64,000 bases of DNA from Cliona cf. orientalis (taxonomy: Eukaryota > Porifera > Demospongiae > Clionaida > Clionaidae): positions 2,790,001 to 2,854,000 of the forward strand of contig OZ005695.1 of the NCBI GenBank assembly GCA_963930775.1, in the 5' to 3' direction. Below are positions 33,364 to 45,477 of this stretch, in pieces. The position numbers and the translations under genes were made by a program. Under the pieces are notes generated by a model. That model saw nothing but the letters and a program-made list of their open reading frames with translations, made no database searches and was not told the origin of the DNA. Position 1 is the stretch's first letter. The number at the start of each line of letters is the position of its first letter.

Positions 33364-36300
33364 ATGGAAGGCGGACTTCAGCCGATGGTCATGATCAGTC
33401 TCACTGTGGCGCTAATCTGGTAAGACTCAGAGTTGTATGCTTGAGTAAAGCTTGTAAAGGAGTAGCTATGATCATTAATTTTAATACTGCTACGTGTGCA
33501 GGGCACCAGTATCAAGAGGATCTTACATGGACCTTCCACGGCTTCATTTTGCTGGCCACTTTAGAGCTGATCCCAACACAAGAAACAACATCAACTGCAA
33601 CTACGATGCAGACGTTGGGATTGACTACAACTACAGCAGGGACTACAACTTTAAGGTACCATTAAATTGCGTGGGCGTGAGGTGGGGGATATGACACCTA
33701 AACCACATCAAAGTCATTAGTGAGGTGCATGTTGTGTAACCACGCCCTTTTAATTGCACAGGTCTCAGGGGTGTGGCTGCTAGAGCCGGAAGTGTTCATT
33801 TAACATCCTCCATGGACCGGAAGCCGAACCGGAAGGGAGGGGCCAGACCACGCCCAAAACAGCACCACCCTGTGCCTCAAGGACCACCATTCTCAATCAA
33901 GTGCCGACTGGCCACCGGATGTCCACCGGAAGCCCACAATCAATCCCAATTAAAACACACAGCTTCCTCAAGGCCGAAACACACACAAACACTTAGAGGC
34001 CGTTCTGCCACACCGCCCACACAAGAGCTCACCTCATTTCCTGTGTGGGCGGAGTAACAACACGTCATCGCAACCACATCCGCTTCAAACCATCGTCAGC
34101 TTCCGTCCAGCCGTACGGTCCCCTCCATCGCACCGGCGTTTAGTGCCTCATTAACAGACATGGCCTCACCTTTGACCTCCTGCCACGCCCCCAAAGCCTC
34201 CTCGCGGGGTTCAAAGGTCACCACCGCTTCCGGGACACGCCCACCTATCGCCGAGGCCAAGTCCCAGGCGCCGATATCCGAGCACTGGCCCGTGAAGCCA
34301 CGCCCAATCGGAAGCAATAAAACCTGCATTAACGCACACGCACACACTCCACACAGTGCCAGGAACACGCCCACATGTTTAATTAGGGCTTTTTTTTTTT
34401 TTTTTTTTTTTAAGTTGTTGCGGTTAATAGTTAAGAAAGAATGCTTTGATCTTGCTTTGAAGTGGGCAATTACCGGGGTTTTCTTCAGGGGCCACTTCCG
34501 GTCGCTAATTACACGCGCATAATCATCCCTGGCCGATTCTAGACACGCCCACCTTCGACCAAAAGCACTCGTATGGCCTCTTCGGCCACGCCCCTTCACG
34601 ATTCACTAATTGAATTAGCCAATCCTGACGCTCACGCCCACACACTTTAATGCTACCTTAATGGAACAGGGGAGTTCTCTTTCTTCAACTGCAAGGTCAC
34701 ATCTGTTGTCACAAAGGACGGTCAGTTCTCTACAACTGATCCAATCGTTGATAGTCCAGTAGTGAACAATGAAAACATGTCGTTCCCCAAACTGGTCGAT
34801 TTGGATGTCGACTATCAACTGATCAAGGCCACAGTTTATGGAATGAGGTTTGGAGTCGATTGGAAAAATGAGAATGGAACGAAAATGCTTGCATTTCAAG
34901 GTGACTGGGGATTAAATGTCATTGCTCAGGATCTCTGGAGTCGAGCTATTTGCATAGATACGAATTCAGTGGATGAGTCTCACAGATTTGGTGCGCACTC
35001 AGCAACCATGCTCAGCAACATGAAGTGGGGTGACGTCAGCAGGTCACCTGCTCTCCAGCAGCTCAGGGATGCTGTCGAGACTGAAAATGACAACAAACTC
35101 TCCGTTTCAATCACCCTCTACTTTTATACCAGAAACTACCCCACGTATCTCTTTGAAAACTTCACCCTTGGGTATGTGGTGGGCACTATTGGCGTTGCTA
35201 AACCAAACGAGCCCGTCAATTTTGGAGGAGATCGACTCTTGTCTTTTGATGGCATCAAGCAACCCAGCCTCCCTTTGGAAGGAAATGATTCATGCCTTGA
35301 ATATCAGGGAGGCAAAAATCAGCCATACTGGATGTATAAAGCACCTTTTCAGGTCAATGAGGAGAGAAAGGTGGTGACTGTTGATCTAAGTAACTCTATT
35401 TCCCAACATTTGCATGGAAACATTCGAGATGTCGGAAATTTATCGCTGGGTATTGTGACCACAATGGGAAATATCAGCTGTATTGTTCGCATTGGCGAAA
35501 ATATTCATTACAGGGAGCACTACTGGTTGGAAGAGACTGGAGGTGTTATTGACGAACAACTAACTGATATGCAAGTTAAGCTACTGCAGTCTTCAAAACT
35601 TGCAGTAATTCGACGAACTCATGACATTGTGTTTGATGCTGAGCTGGGGAATTACGATCCACAACTGAACGTGGTAGCATCATCAGGGCTTAATCAAACC
35701 TACCATCACTACATAGATTGTTCAGATGATAAAATTATCTACCAACTCATGCTTCTGGAGGCATCAAGATTCATAAGGCCCATGGAGTATTATGTTACTC
35801 GGTTGGAATACCAGGAATCCTTTGACGTAAAACTGTTGGTTAGTGGTTTTGGGAAACCTGTAGTAAAGGAACCGGTTCACCTTGCTCAACAAAACTATGA
35901 TCAAGCCATACCAGTAGATGGTGTTGTACCCGATTCAACCACAGTCTACACGGACAACAACGGAATTGCCACATTCACGTTTCAGGTGAAAGATAAACTT
36001 ACTTCAACAAGACAGTACCACGATCCTCAAGACCCATGCAATTTGACCCACATCCCAATAGATGGTCAGGTGTACATGTTCAACTACACAATGGAAGGAT
36101 CATGCACTAGTGATGCAAATAATCATGTGTCTAATCTTTCGTGCTCGAATGAGATAGCAATTCTGGCATTCTCTTATATTGAGCCCCCAGAGAATCCAAC
36201 CTGGGTTAAGGATATTTATCCTATCTTTCACCAGTACGATCGTATTACCCCTGTAATGCATCAGATGATTAATCTATCAAACTACTACGATGTTGTGAAC

Positions 36301-37692
36301 AATACTGAACTTATCAAACTTGCTATGCAGCTAGACTTCAACCATCCCAGTTACATGCCAGCAACTAGAGATTTATCACCAACAAAACAAAAAATGGTCC
36401 TAAAATGGTTCGAAAATCCCATCCATGGTGAAAGTGATTCTTCAAACAAGGAAATAATCCCTGCAACTCTCTTGTGTGCACAACCATCAACCATAGCTAC
36501 TGTTAATCTCGTAGATCGATACTTTTTGCCACCTAGATGTGACATAAACGCTTTACTTGGCGCAGATGACACTCCAGGTGCCAGTGATATATACTTCAAA
36601 AAAATCTTTGAAAACGTACACAATCACAACCAACGCCCCCTCTGGCGTGTGCACCTAGGCGATGAGCACAAATGCAGTCAGAGAAATCTTTTAGGACAAC
36701 TGCAACTAGCTGTTGAACTCGAGTTTTCCACCCTACCCGTTTATCTCACTTCTCTCTACTCCATTGTCCACGGCTGTAATCTCGAGGTATATGAACTTAT
36801 CTATTCTGTGATAATGCAAGAGATGCTGCATTTGGTACAAGCTGCCAACATCCTCATAGGTATTGGAGGCACACCGATAATCGACAGCAAGGAGACGGTT
36901 CCAACGTACCCCACGATCGGACTGCCAGGTGGGGTCCTTCCTCGTTTAAGAGTCACCCTCGAGAAAGCATCGCTGATCCACATCTACAAGGTATTCATGG
37001 GGATTGAAGTACCCCACAATACATCTGTAGATATGCCTAAGCCACATATCTCCAATGACACAATTGGACAGTTCTATGCTGAAATTAGGTACTGTATTGA
37101 TAAGCTAGGAGATGACATATTTGTTGGAGGTGGACGACCAGATTTACAAGTGCAGTGGCCTTGGCCAATCAATGATAGTTCATTTGGAGAAGTGCACACA
37201 GTGACAAATGTTGAGTCAGCAAATGAAGCCATAGATGAAATCGTCGAGCAGGGTGAAGGTGCAAACCCATACAACCCCACATACGACGACGTAGGGGATC
37301 TTGCCCACTTTTACAAATTCGAGGAGATAGTGTGTCAGAGACACCTGAGACAAGTGACTGTAAATGGCACAAAATATTACCAGTACAGTGGGGCTGACAT
37401 TCACTTTGAACCAGAAGGCGTGTGGCAAATGAGAGATAACCCGAGCAAAGAGTGCATCCCCCCGAACAACAATTGCTATACTGAGGCCAGGGCATTCCAC
37501 GCTGCCTACCGTTCCCTGCTCAGGGCTCTCCAGCGAGTCTTCAGCGGACATCCTGAAGAAATTAGTAAAGTTGTGACCAACATGGAGTCTCTTGGAGTCC
37601 ATGCTCGTAAGCTGATGTGGACGAAAGTTACACCCGACGATGACCTCACCTGCGGTCCAGTGTGGGACTACGAATGGGATGACTACAATTAA
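33364..37692 (+). CDS. Secreted VioB/RebD-like protein (iminophenyl-pyruvate dimer synthase family), exon split by a transposon
   Basis: Exon 1 is 33364-33419. Exon 2 starts at 33502 and, apart from the TTAA element (33655-34657) and one duplicated TTAA, is open to the TAA at 37692. Without the insertion the product is 1,079 residues, close to VioB and RebD (about 1,000). The N-terminus is a signal peptide (hydrophobic run VMISLTVALIW). It is followed by DLPRLHFAGHFRADPNTRN, which parallels the FPRIHFRG start of VioB. Downstream come SYMPATRDLSPTK and a ferritin-like region: ELEF near residue 755, MQEMLHL (E790, H793), and DLAHFYKFEE (H952, E957) as probable metal ligands. Bacterial relatives couple oxidised tryptophan (indole-pyruvate imine) into dimers. 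Many Asn-X-Ser/Thr sites fit secretion. Substrate and activity are unknown. Confidence 0.85.
33655..34657 (-). mobile_element. 1.0-kb TTAA element inserted in a coding exon (copy 1)
   Basis: Flanked by TTAA at 33651-33654 and 34658-34661. Ends GGTACCATTAAATTGCGTGG and (TGTGTGGG...TTTAATGCTACC) are inverted repeats. Its body is the reverse complement of the 39097-40114 copy, including a long T/A run. The 167- and 120-codon frames inside reflect shared DNA, not a demonstrated gene. TTAA duplication suggests piggyBac- or Kolobok-driven movement. Confidence 0.9.
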
Positions 37693-38357
37693 TTTTTTAA
37701 TAGCTAGTTAGCCTTAAAAGAGAAAGAGCCCTTAAAATTTTCTAATTTTCTCTGACTTTGATGATTTACCTCTCCTTTTACCATTTCCTCCTCATTTCCT
37801 TGTCTTGGTTTGTACCAGAATTGTAAAATGGGTTTTGGGTTTGTTCCACATCTTTAATTTCATTATAGGACAATCTGAGTCAGGGCTGCCCAATTGGCAC
37901 CCACTATAGTTGTGAATGTTAATGCGCCCCTAATTTTGATATCCTTGATATTTTTGTAGCTATGAGGAATAAAGCATACTCACAATCAAATTTCTATATA
38001 CATATTATAGATCTATTAGCACAATATGTCATCTAATGTAATATATTATGCATGATTATATGTGTGCATGTGGGTGTGCACAAGCATAGAAACACTCTCA
38101 AAATTAATTCGATCAGATCATTAAAATTATTAGCTTAATCAATAGAGATCATCGGCTACTACAAACATAGCTGGATTGGTGATAAGCACCTCATTGAACC
38201 CTAGCTAGCTTTAAAAAAAACTAGCTCTTGTATAATCATGGATAAATATTACAACATGATATGAGTATGATTAAAAATCAAATAGTGAAATATAGCTGAT
38301 GAATACATACCAGTACACAAACTTCGGTACAGCTTTACTTTGCAGGAGCTGCGTAAG
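37693..38357. other. 3' flank of the VioB-like gene, no gene
   Basis: A/T-rich with candidate polyadenylation contexts (aataaag near 37969). No coding signal. Confidence 0.5.
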
Positions 38358-38522
38358 TCACTGCCAGTCACTTCTTTCCTCCCTGGCTGAGATTGGTGGG
38401 TACTTATTAGAACCATCAATACACTCCACCATGACCTCATTATCAGGATGGACAAAGAAAGCCATCGACTGACGAACAGTTCTCCACCGAACCTCATCAT
38501 CAGGAAGCAACACTCTGTGAGG
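38358..38522 (-). pseudogene. Inverted extra copy of the 2OG-oxygenase terminal exon
   Basis: Read on minus, this matches exon 7 of the adjacent oxygenase: it starts PHRVLLPDDEVRWRTVRQS with the preceding pyrimidine tract and CAG acceptor also conserved (ccttccctccgtgcag). Identity stops after AREE; the copy then ends at TGA (38360-38358) with a different short tail. No matching upstream exons exist on this strand, so it is a partial inverted duplication rather than a working gene, unless used as an alternative exon. Confidence 0.75.
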
Positions 38523-38919
38523 CTGCACGGAGGGAAGGGGGGAGATGTATGGTCAGTTCACTGTACACAAGTAGCTATAAAAAAGAATTGAAAATTAAAG
38601 GATGAAGTAGGGATGGCAGGGCCAAAAAGTAGATTTGTAGGGATAATCACATTCACTAGATCATCCCTAGCGTGCACCGCCGGGTCTATTATCATTGATG
38701 CATGTCAATAAATTTAATTATGTTGCTTACTAAATGCTATAATATATTATATTTGATTCTATAATAAACTTATTATGATATTGCATATGGGTGAAATATT
38801 TTGACTAGTACTAGTGATGATTGTCGGATTACTGGTTATCTCAAAAAGCAAGCATTGGTAATGGTCGCCAAAACGTATCCACGTTTGGTAATGGTCATCG
38901 TGAATAGAAGTAAAATAAT

Positions 38920-39339
38920 ATGTCGCAGGCCGAGATTCCAGTGGTGGATTTTTGCGGAGTATTTTCGTGCGCCGATCTTGCTGGCTGTCCGCAGACTGCG
39001 CAACTCCACTCCGCTTTCACAACTGTTGGCTTTGTCTTCATCAAGAATCATAGCATCCCAAGAAAGCTGGTGAGCTGAGATCGAGATTCTATTTAAGGTA
39101 CCATTTAATTGCGTGGGCGTGAGCGTCAGGAATAGCTAATTCAATTAGCGAATCGTGAAGGGGCGTGGCCGAAGAGGCCATACGAGTGCTTTTGGTCGAA
39201 GGTGGGCGTGTCTAGAATCGGCCAGGGATGATTATGCACGTGTAATTAGCGACCGGAAGTGGCCCCTGAAGAAAACACCGGTAATTGCCCACTTCAAAGC
39301 AAGATCAAAGCATTCTTTCTTAACTATTAACCGCAACGA

Positions 39340-39375
<36 letters not shown>

Positions 39376-42300
39376 ATTAGGCCTAATTAAGCATGTGGGC
39401 GTGTTCCTGGCACTGTGTGGAGTGTGTGCGTGTGCGTTAATGCAGGTTTTATTGCTTCCGATTGGGCGTGGCTTCACGGGCCAGTGCTTGGATATCGGGG
39501 CCTGGAACTTGGCCGCGGCGATAGGTGGGCGTGTCCCGGATGCGGTGGTGACCTTTGCACCCGGCCAGGAGGCTTCGGGGGCGTGGCAGGAGGTCAAAGG
39601 TGAGGCCGTGTCAGTTAATGAGGCACTGTACGGCGGTGCGATCGAGGGGCCTGTACGGCTGGACGGAAGCCGACGATGGTTTGAAACGGATGTGGTTGCG
39701 ATGACGTGTTGTTACTCCGACCACACAGGAAATGAGGTGAGCTCTTGCGTGGGCGGTGTGGCAGAACGGCCTCCAAGTGTTTGTGTGTGTTTTGGCCTTG
39801 AGGAAGCTGTGTGTTTTAATTGGGATTGATTGTGGGCTTCCGGTGGACATCCGGTGGTTAGTAGGCACTTGATTGAGAATGGTGGTCCTTGGGGAACAGG
39901 GTGGGGCTGTTTTGGGCGTGGCCTGGCCCCTCCCTTCCGGCTCGGCTTCCGGTCCATGGAGGATATTAAATGAACACTTCCGGCTCTAGCAGCCACACCC
40001 CTGAGACCTGTGCAATTAAAAGGGCGTGGTTACACAACATGCACCTCACTAATGACTTTGATGTGGTTTAGGTGTCATATCCCCCACCTCATGCCCACGC
40101 AATTTAATGGTACCTTAATACACGTGGCTTGTCACGTGATATTTTGGACCACCATAGAGCTGGCCTGACTACCTCCTGACCCATAGGGATCCTTATATGG
40201 CAGGGCCAGGGGATCTAACTATTTTAATATAATATGGACTGGGGAACTAAAAATGGGGGTCCAAATTTGCAGGGGTGGCCAAGGTGCTGAAGGTCGATCA
40301 TGCATGGGCCAATATCTCAATATTAAAACACACGTCGGGGCCATTTCAGTACATTACCAATATAATATTATAGTACGATAGCTAGCAATGTGTGCTATGA
40401 CCCACCTGACTATAGCTACATTAATGGGATTAAAAGTCAGGCTGTCTTCTCAAATTGGTGCACATGGTCTTGCTAGACTTGTGTTAACCCTGTCTAGGTG
40501 GATGATGCCTTTTCAGTATCAAGACAATTCTTCACACTGCCGAGTGACGTGAAGATGAAGTGTCTGCGTTGCTATGGGAGTGGTCCTGGGCGCACTGGCA
40601 ACAATGGATACGTCTGTCTCGAGCAGGAAAAGTATGTCTGATAAGTGTTATGTATTGTATGTCCAAATGTTTCGCTGGGCAAAAATTTCGCCAAGCCCAG
40701 TTACCTTTGTATTGCAGACATATTCGCTGGGATATTGAACTTCGCCAAGCTCAATCACTATGCATACATGATAGCTACTTTTTATATAAATCATTAACAT
40801 GGGAAATAATTTCAAGTTTCATCAGTGAGAGTAAGATTTGGTGGCGAAATTGGCAAAAATTTCTGGGTATAACTTTTGTAGATCTATTAACAGTTTGTCA
40901 GTTATGTACAATAGTACCGTAAATCTGGAAAATTTCGTTGTTGAAATATTTTCGTAGTCCCTGTCGACTACGAAATTAAATATCATGAAAAATTTTCTAC
41001 GTTGAAATTTTAAAGCAGCGAAATATTAGAGCGTGTGCGCATGCGCGAACGTACGTACGTACAGCTACAGCCAGCAGTGCAGTACGGGGCGGTCCACGTG
41101 TTCAAGAGTCGATCAACCTTGCTGCCTACCTATCTCAGTTTGTTGTCGACGGCTGCTCACTAGATTGTAGGCCTTTTCGTGATCTTCTTAGCAAGTAAAA
41201 GCATTGCTAATAAAATTTCGATGTAAAATTACTTTCGTAGGCTGAGTCGTCCTACGAAAATTTTTAAACACGAAATTTTTTATTATGAAAGTTTTATTAC
41301 ACGAAAATTTCCAGATTTACGGTATATGAGAGTGTTTAATTATGAGACCTTCATTGTTTTTCTCAGCACCAACGCCACCATGCCAGGTGACTTGAAGGAG
41401 TGCTACAACATCTGTGCCTACAAAACATGCGTAAGCGTGAAGATACTTAGGGAGAGTTCCCACGGGACATTATTTTTACCTATCACCCCTAGTTCTCGGC
41501 TAGGGATGCAGTGCCTTTACAGGTTTACCTGTGCAGGCAATGGGAGAGTTTCCCTAGGCCTTTGGTTCAGGTATACATGTACATTGTATATGCATGTACA
41601 ACATGTACATGTACATGTACATGTATATCACATGAATCAAGAGTATAATAATTATACTCTTGCATGAATGCATTAAGTTTTTTACCATGCTATGCAAAGC
41701 ATATTCCCCGGATAGGCTCAGAGGGCTGGGCAGGGCTAGGCTAGCCATGTACCCACAGCTTTTCAATGTTGCAATAACAGTTGAATAATGTCGTTGAAAA
41801 TTGGAGTGGCCTGGGGACGAGGATCATTTTAGCCCTAACCTTCCTACTTTGTTGCATAGAGATAAGCATTCTTATTATTTTTATCCTTATGTATGTAGCT
41901 GTATCCAACTGAGGAGTTGCCTCAGTTTCAGACTGTGATGACAGAGCTGTTTGAGGAGTGCAGTCGAGTGGCACTGAAGATCCTTGAAGTGATGGGCCAC
42001 AGCCTAGGATTATCAGTCAGTCATTGCCTGAATTATTATTATTGTACTGAATAGTGGATGCAAGTGGTAAAGGGTCGTTTGCGGCACATGCTAGCTGTAT
42101 ATAGCCACAGTTAATCACTCTGTGCAAGTTACTCGACATCGAGCAGTTCTCATGTCCCATAAATGGCTCTCTGCTTTGAATTACGCATAGATTACCTTGC
42201 AGTTATCTAGTGCTAGTTGTCTAATGACAACAAATTGCCTGTGCATACTTATGCCTTCATAATATGGTGTCAGATAGCTATAGTATCTCATTCAACTCCA

Positions 42301-45300
42301 TAGTTTCAAGATTCTTTGGTGGAAGTGTGTGAATATGCATGTGGGGGGAGAGGAGGAGGCAATTGCGTAGTATCTAAGTGTCTTGGAATTGGATAATGGA
42401 TTAATTTGTTATGGTACACTTGCATGTACAATGTTAGTGTGAAAGAAAAGGGACTTTAAAATCACATTGAAATGCCTATACATGCATGCACCTATGTGTT
42501 AAATTCATATATCGAATATTTGGTGTATACGTATTGATACATTCCTTTGCTATGCTCTAGTGCATGCTACCCTAGTGTATGCATATGAACAAATAAGCAT
42601 CTCAAAAAATTGCACACTTTTATAATTATTTATACTATACAATGTATAAATTTAATATGCATCCAGTGCTTGACTTGCATAAAATATAAAATCCACACAG
42701 AATAAATGTTGGCTTACTGTAGCTATTTTATATGCCCTTGATACAATACAGGATCCCCTCTTCTTTGTGAAAGCTCACCAAAAGATCGGTCAGGGTTTTG
42801 AGAAGACTTACACCACCATGAGACCGCTCTACTACCCTCCCCTGCCCCCTAGAGCAGACATCAAGCCAGGCCAGCTGCGCTGTGGGGAACACGTCGACTT
42901 TGGCTCCATCACGCTGCTCTTCCAGGACCCCAGTGGAGGACTACAGGTGAGGGAGGAGGAGGCAACGTCCTACTACTCTAAAATCCAATATTATTGCATA
43001 TGTGTAATTTAGCATAGTAGGCACAAGACTGTCCAGTGCCTGCGTTCATTTAATATCTTTAATATTACAATTTTATGAATTTGAGAAGTATCACAGGTTG
43101 CAGTAGACTATTAAGACTTTAACATGCTCGCTCCTATACACAAATCAAGAATTAATTGTCTTCATTATTAATAATATGACATTGTGCAATGATAATTATG
43201 TCACTGATCAGGTGAAGAGAAGTGATGGAGGCTACATTGATGTTCCCTACATGTCTGATGCAGTGCTGGTGAACCTGGGCAGCCTCATGCAACAGTGGAC
43301 CAGTGACAAGTACCTAGCAACAGTGAGTGAAAGAATTGAGAATTCATTCCCATTCCCCAAATCACACACCTCTAGATAGTGGTACCAATTCTTGGGTTCT
43401 GCAACTATTAAGCACCCATAATAATGACTAGTTAGTAATAATATTATGTATCCAGACCATCACTACTTATAGAATCTACTGACCCTATATGTGATATGCA
43501 TGTGACTTCATGAAACAGTAACTATTCTTTGCCTGGTGTACAGTTCAGTACTGTTAGCTGTGCATGCACACTATTGTACTGCTTTAGCCATGCTGGCTGG
43601 TACTTAGCCAACTAGGTGCTTAACCAGTTTAGGCGCCCGTGTGTTTGCTAACACCCCCACTCTGTAGCAGCCAGTTAGCTAATTTATGAAGTCCCTGTGT
43701 TTTCATCCCACATCCTGTAATGACTCCATTGTGAGCTGTTTAGTCTACTTTGCTGCAGACAAAGGGTGTACCCTGTAGATGGGGCTTTAAGCAATTAGTG
43801 CTCCGGCAGCTGTTACATCAGGAGTACATAAGAGGGATTTTGTAACTACAGTGTACAATATCATATGTGGTTACGTAGATACCGTAGTGTCCCAGGCAAG
43901 CACCTACTCCCGCCATGTACCGCATTTCAAGGGGCCACTGTAGCAGCTTCTATACAAACGCATGTCCCAGGTAAGCGCCCATGTGGTAAATACTAAAATG
44001 CATTATAATGCATATGCCCTTGTTTGGACAAAGTGTAGGAATTCCCTTAGTGATGGCTGTATGTATGTATGTACTATTATGGCCCAGCCAAAACAAGTGA
44101 TGACACACACAGCTGCAATGCACCAGCAGTGCAGGGCACCAGCTAATTAGGAACAGTGTAATTATTGAGGAAATGTATTAATTGGTCAATAGGTTCATTT
44201 GGTACAGTAATGCAGTAATGCAATTTTAAAGAGGCAAGGGAATGACAAACTATTGTCAAAAGTGCATTAATATTAGGTAAGGAGGTTAATTGGGTATCTA
44301 CCTGCATTGCAGCCCCCCCCCCCCCCCTCCCAAACAGGCCCATATTCATAGGGGGATTCGAGCTTTGAAGGGTAATGTGAGCCACTGCAGGTACAGTACT
44401 GCATGTCTTAGAAGGCAGAGGGTTCTTTTGTCCCTCTTATACTCACCTCAATTCAGACTCTTTTGTATCACCATAATTATGTAGTACCATATACACTATA
44501 GCACAGATGGAGTATTGTAGTGCTAATAAGCAGCATAAACCAGGTGTCGATGACAAAAAAGTGTAAACATACATTACAGGTCATCTGAGGGTCCCACCAT
44601 AATAGTGACTGTCTATTGTATGTCGCTAAGAGCTCTAGCAGTGTGTGCACCTGCGTGATGCTATGCGTGGTATGGCACTTTCTGTGTGTAGCAAACAAAT
44701 TACCCCACAAGCTATTTGCCATGCCAGGCTTTTTGTTTGATGCCTACATGTCGGTCAACTTAGGCGATACCCCCATGTACATGTACTTATGTATGTACAA
44801 GTGGCACCATACATGGATATATGTCGATGTACATGCAAGTTATTGATTTAGGTATCAGTGGGTTTCTGATTGAGTGTTGGAATGTAGTTTAAGTGCCACT
44901 GATGGTTCTGCCTTTGGCTTGGCTGGGGATTGGGGATTAGAGATTAGGTAATAATTGTAAGTGTACACGCTGTGTAATCGAGTTGTGTTTGCTGTGGAGC
45001 AGGCATCTGTTTGTTTTCTTTTATCTCATGTGTTTTTGTGATCGATCTGTGACCCTGCCCTCCCTCCCTCCCCCTCCTCACTATCAATACACATAGTGAG
45101 TTTTAGTATGTACACTCCCTACATAAGTATGTACACTTCGTGCACTTTAATCCACCAATACATCCTCTCTCTCTGTCTCCCCTCTCTCCCTTTGTCTCTC
45201 TCTCTCTCTTTCTTCCTTATTCCCTCTTCTTCTCCCTTTCTCTCCCACATTTGTACACTCTCTCTTTTACTTTGTCCCCCTTCCCTCCGTGCAGCCTCAC

Positions 45301-45477
45301 AGAGTGCTGCTTCCTGATGATGAGGTTCAGTGGAGAACAGTTCGTCAGTCGCTGGCCTTCTTTGTCCATCCTGATAATGAGGTCATGGTGGAGTGTATTG
45401 ATGGTTCTAATAAGTACCCGTCGATCACAGCAAGAGAGGATGCTGACAGAAAACTCAAGGCCACTTATGACTACTGA
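38920..45477 (+). CDS. 2-oxoglutarate/Fe(II) oxygenase, isopenicillin-N-synthase-like, seven exons
   Basis: Exons 38920-39069, 40498-40631, 41367-41430, 41899-42015, 42752-42946, 43212-43322 and 45295-45477 join in consistent phase to 317 residues. It begins AEIPVVDF and VGFVFIKNH, the N-terminal block (DIOX_N) of this family. The Fe(II) site is H and D of CGEHVDFGSITLL plus H of PHRVLL. The RxS pair binding 2-oxoglutarate is in TVRQSLAFF. The family hydroxylates, desaturates or cyclises small substrates; the animal members are mostly uncharacterised, so the substrate is unknown. Intron 1 carries a 1-kb TTAA element (39097-40114) and a MITE (40915-41324) sits in intron 2. A 140-bp pyrimidine-rich tract precedes exon 7. 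All key residues are intact. Confidence 0.92.
39097..40114 (+). mobile_element. 1.0-kb TTAA element in the oxygenase first intron (copy 2)
   Basis: TTAA at 39093-39096 and 40115-40118. Ends GGTACCATTTAATTGCGTGG and (CCACGCAATTTAATGGTACC) are perfect or near-perfect inverse repeats. The body includes an A run at about 39342-39371 and many gggcgtggc-like words. Nearly identical to the copy inside the VioB-like exon but in the opposite orientation. Confidence 0.92.
40915..41324. mobile_element. MITE with TACCGTAAATCTGGAAATTT-type ends
   Basis: The left TACCGTAAATCTGGAAAATT pairs with the right (AAATTTCCAGATTTACGGTA), with interior cgaaattt and aaatttcg alternations. Lies in intron 2 of the oxygenase gene. 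Member of the TACCGTA group. Confidence 0.8.

Noticed and set aside
34096..34599. 167-codon frame in the TTAA element, similar in the copies at 28413 and 39155
   Set aside because: The shared protein simply reflects near-identical DNA; it crosses a homopolymer of variable length, has no motif and differs in frame downstream between copies.
33364..37692. VioB-like gene as bacterial contamination
   Set aside because: It has a signal-peptide exon with GT-AG splicing and carries the same TTAA element as the neighbouring animal-type gene.
39395..39829. 144-codon frame in the second TTAA element
   Set aside because: Low-complexity G/V-rich translation of repeated gggcgtgg words with an equally long frame on the other strand.
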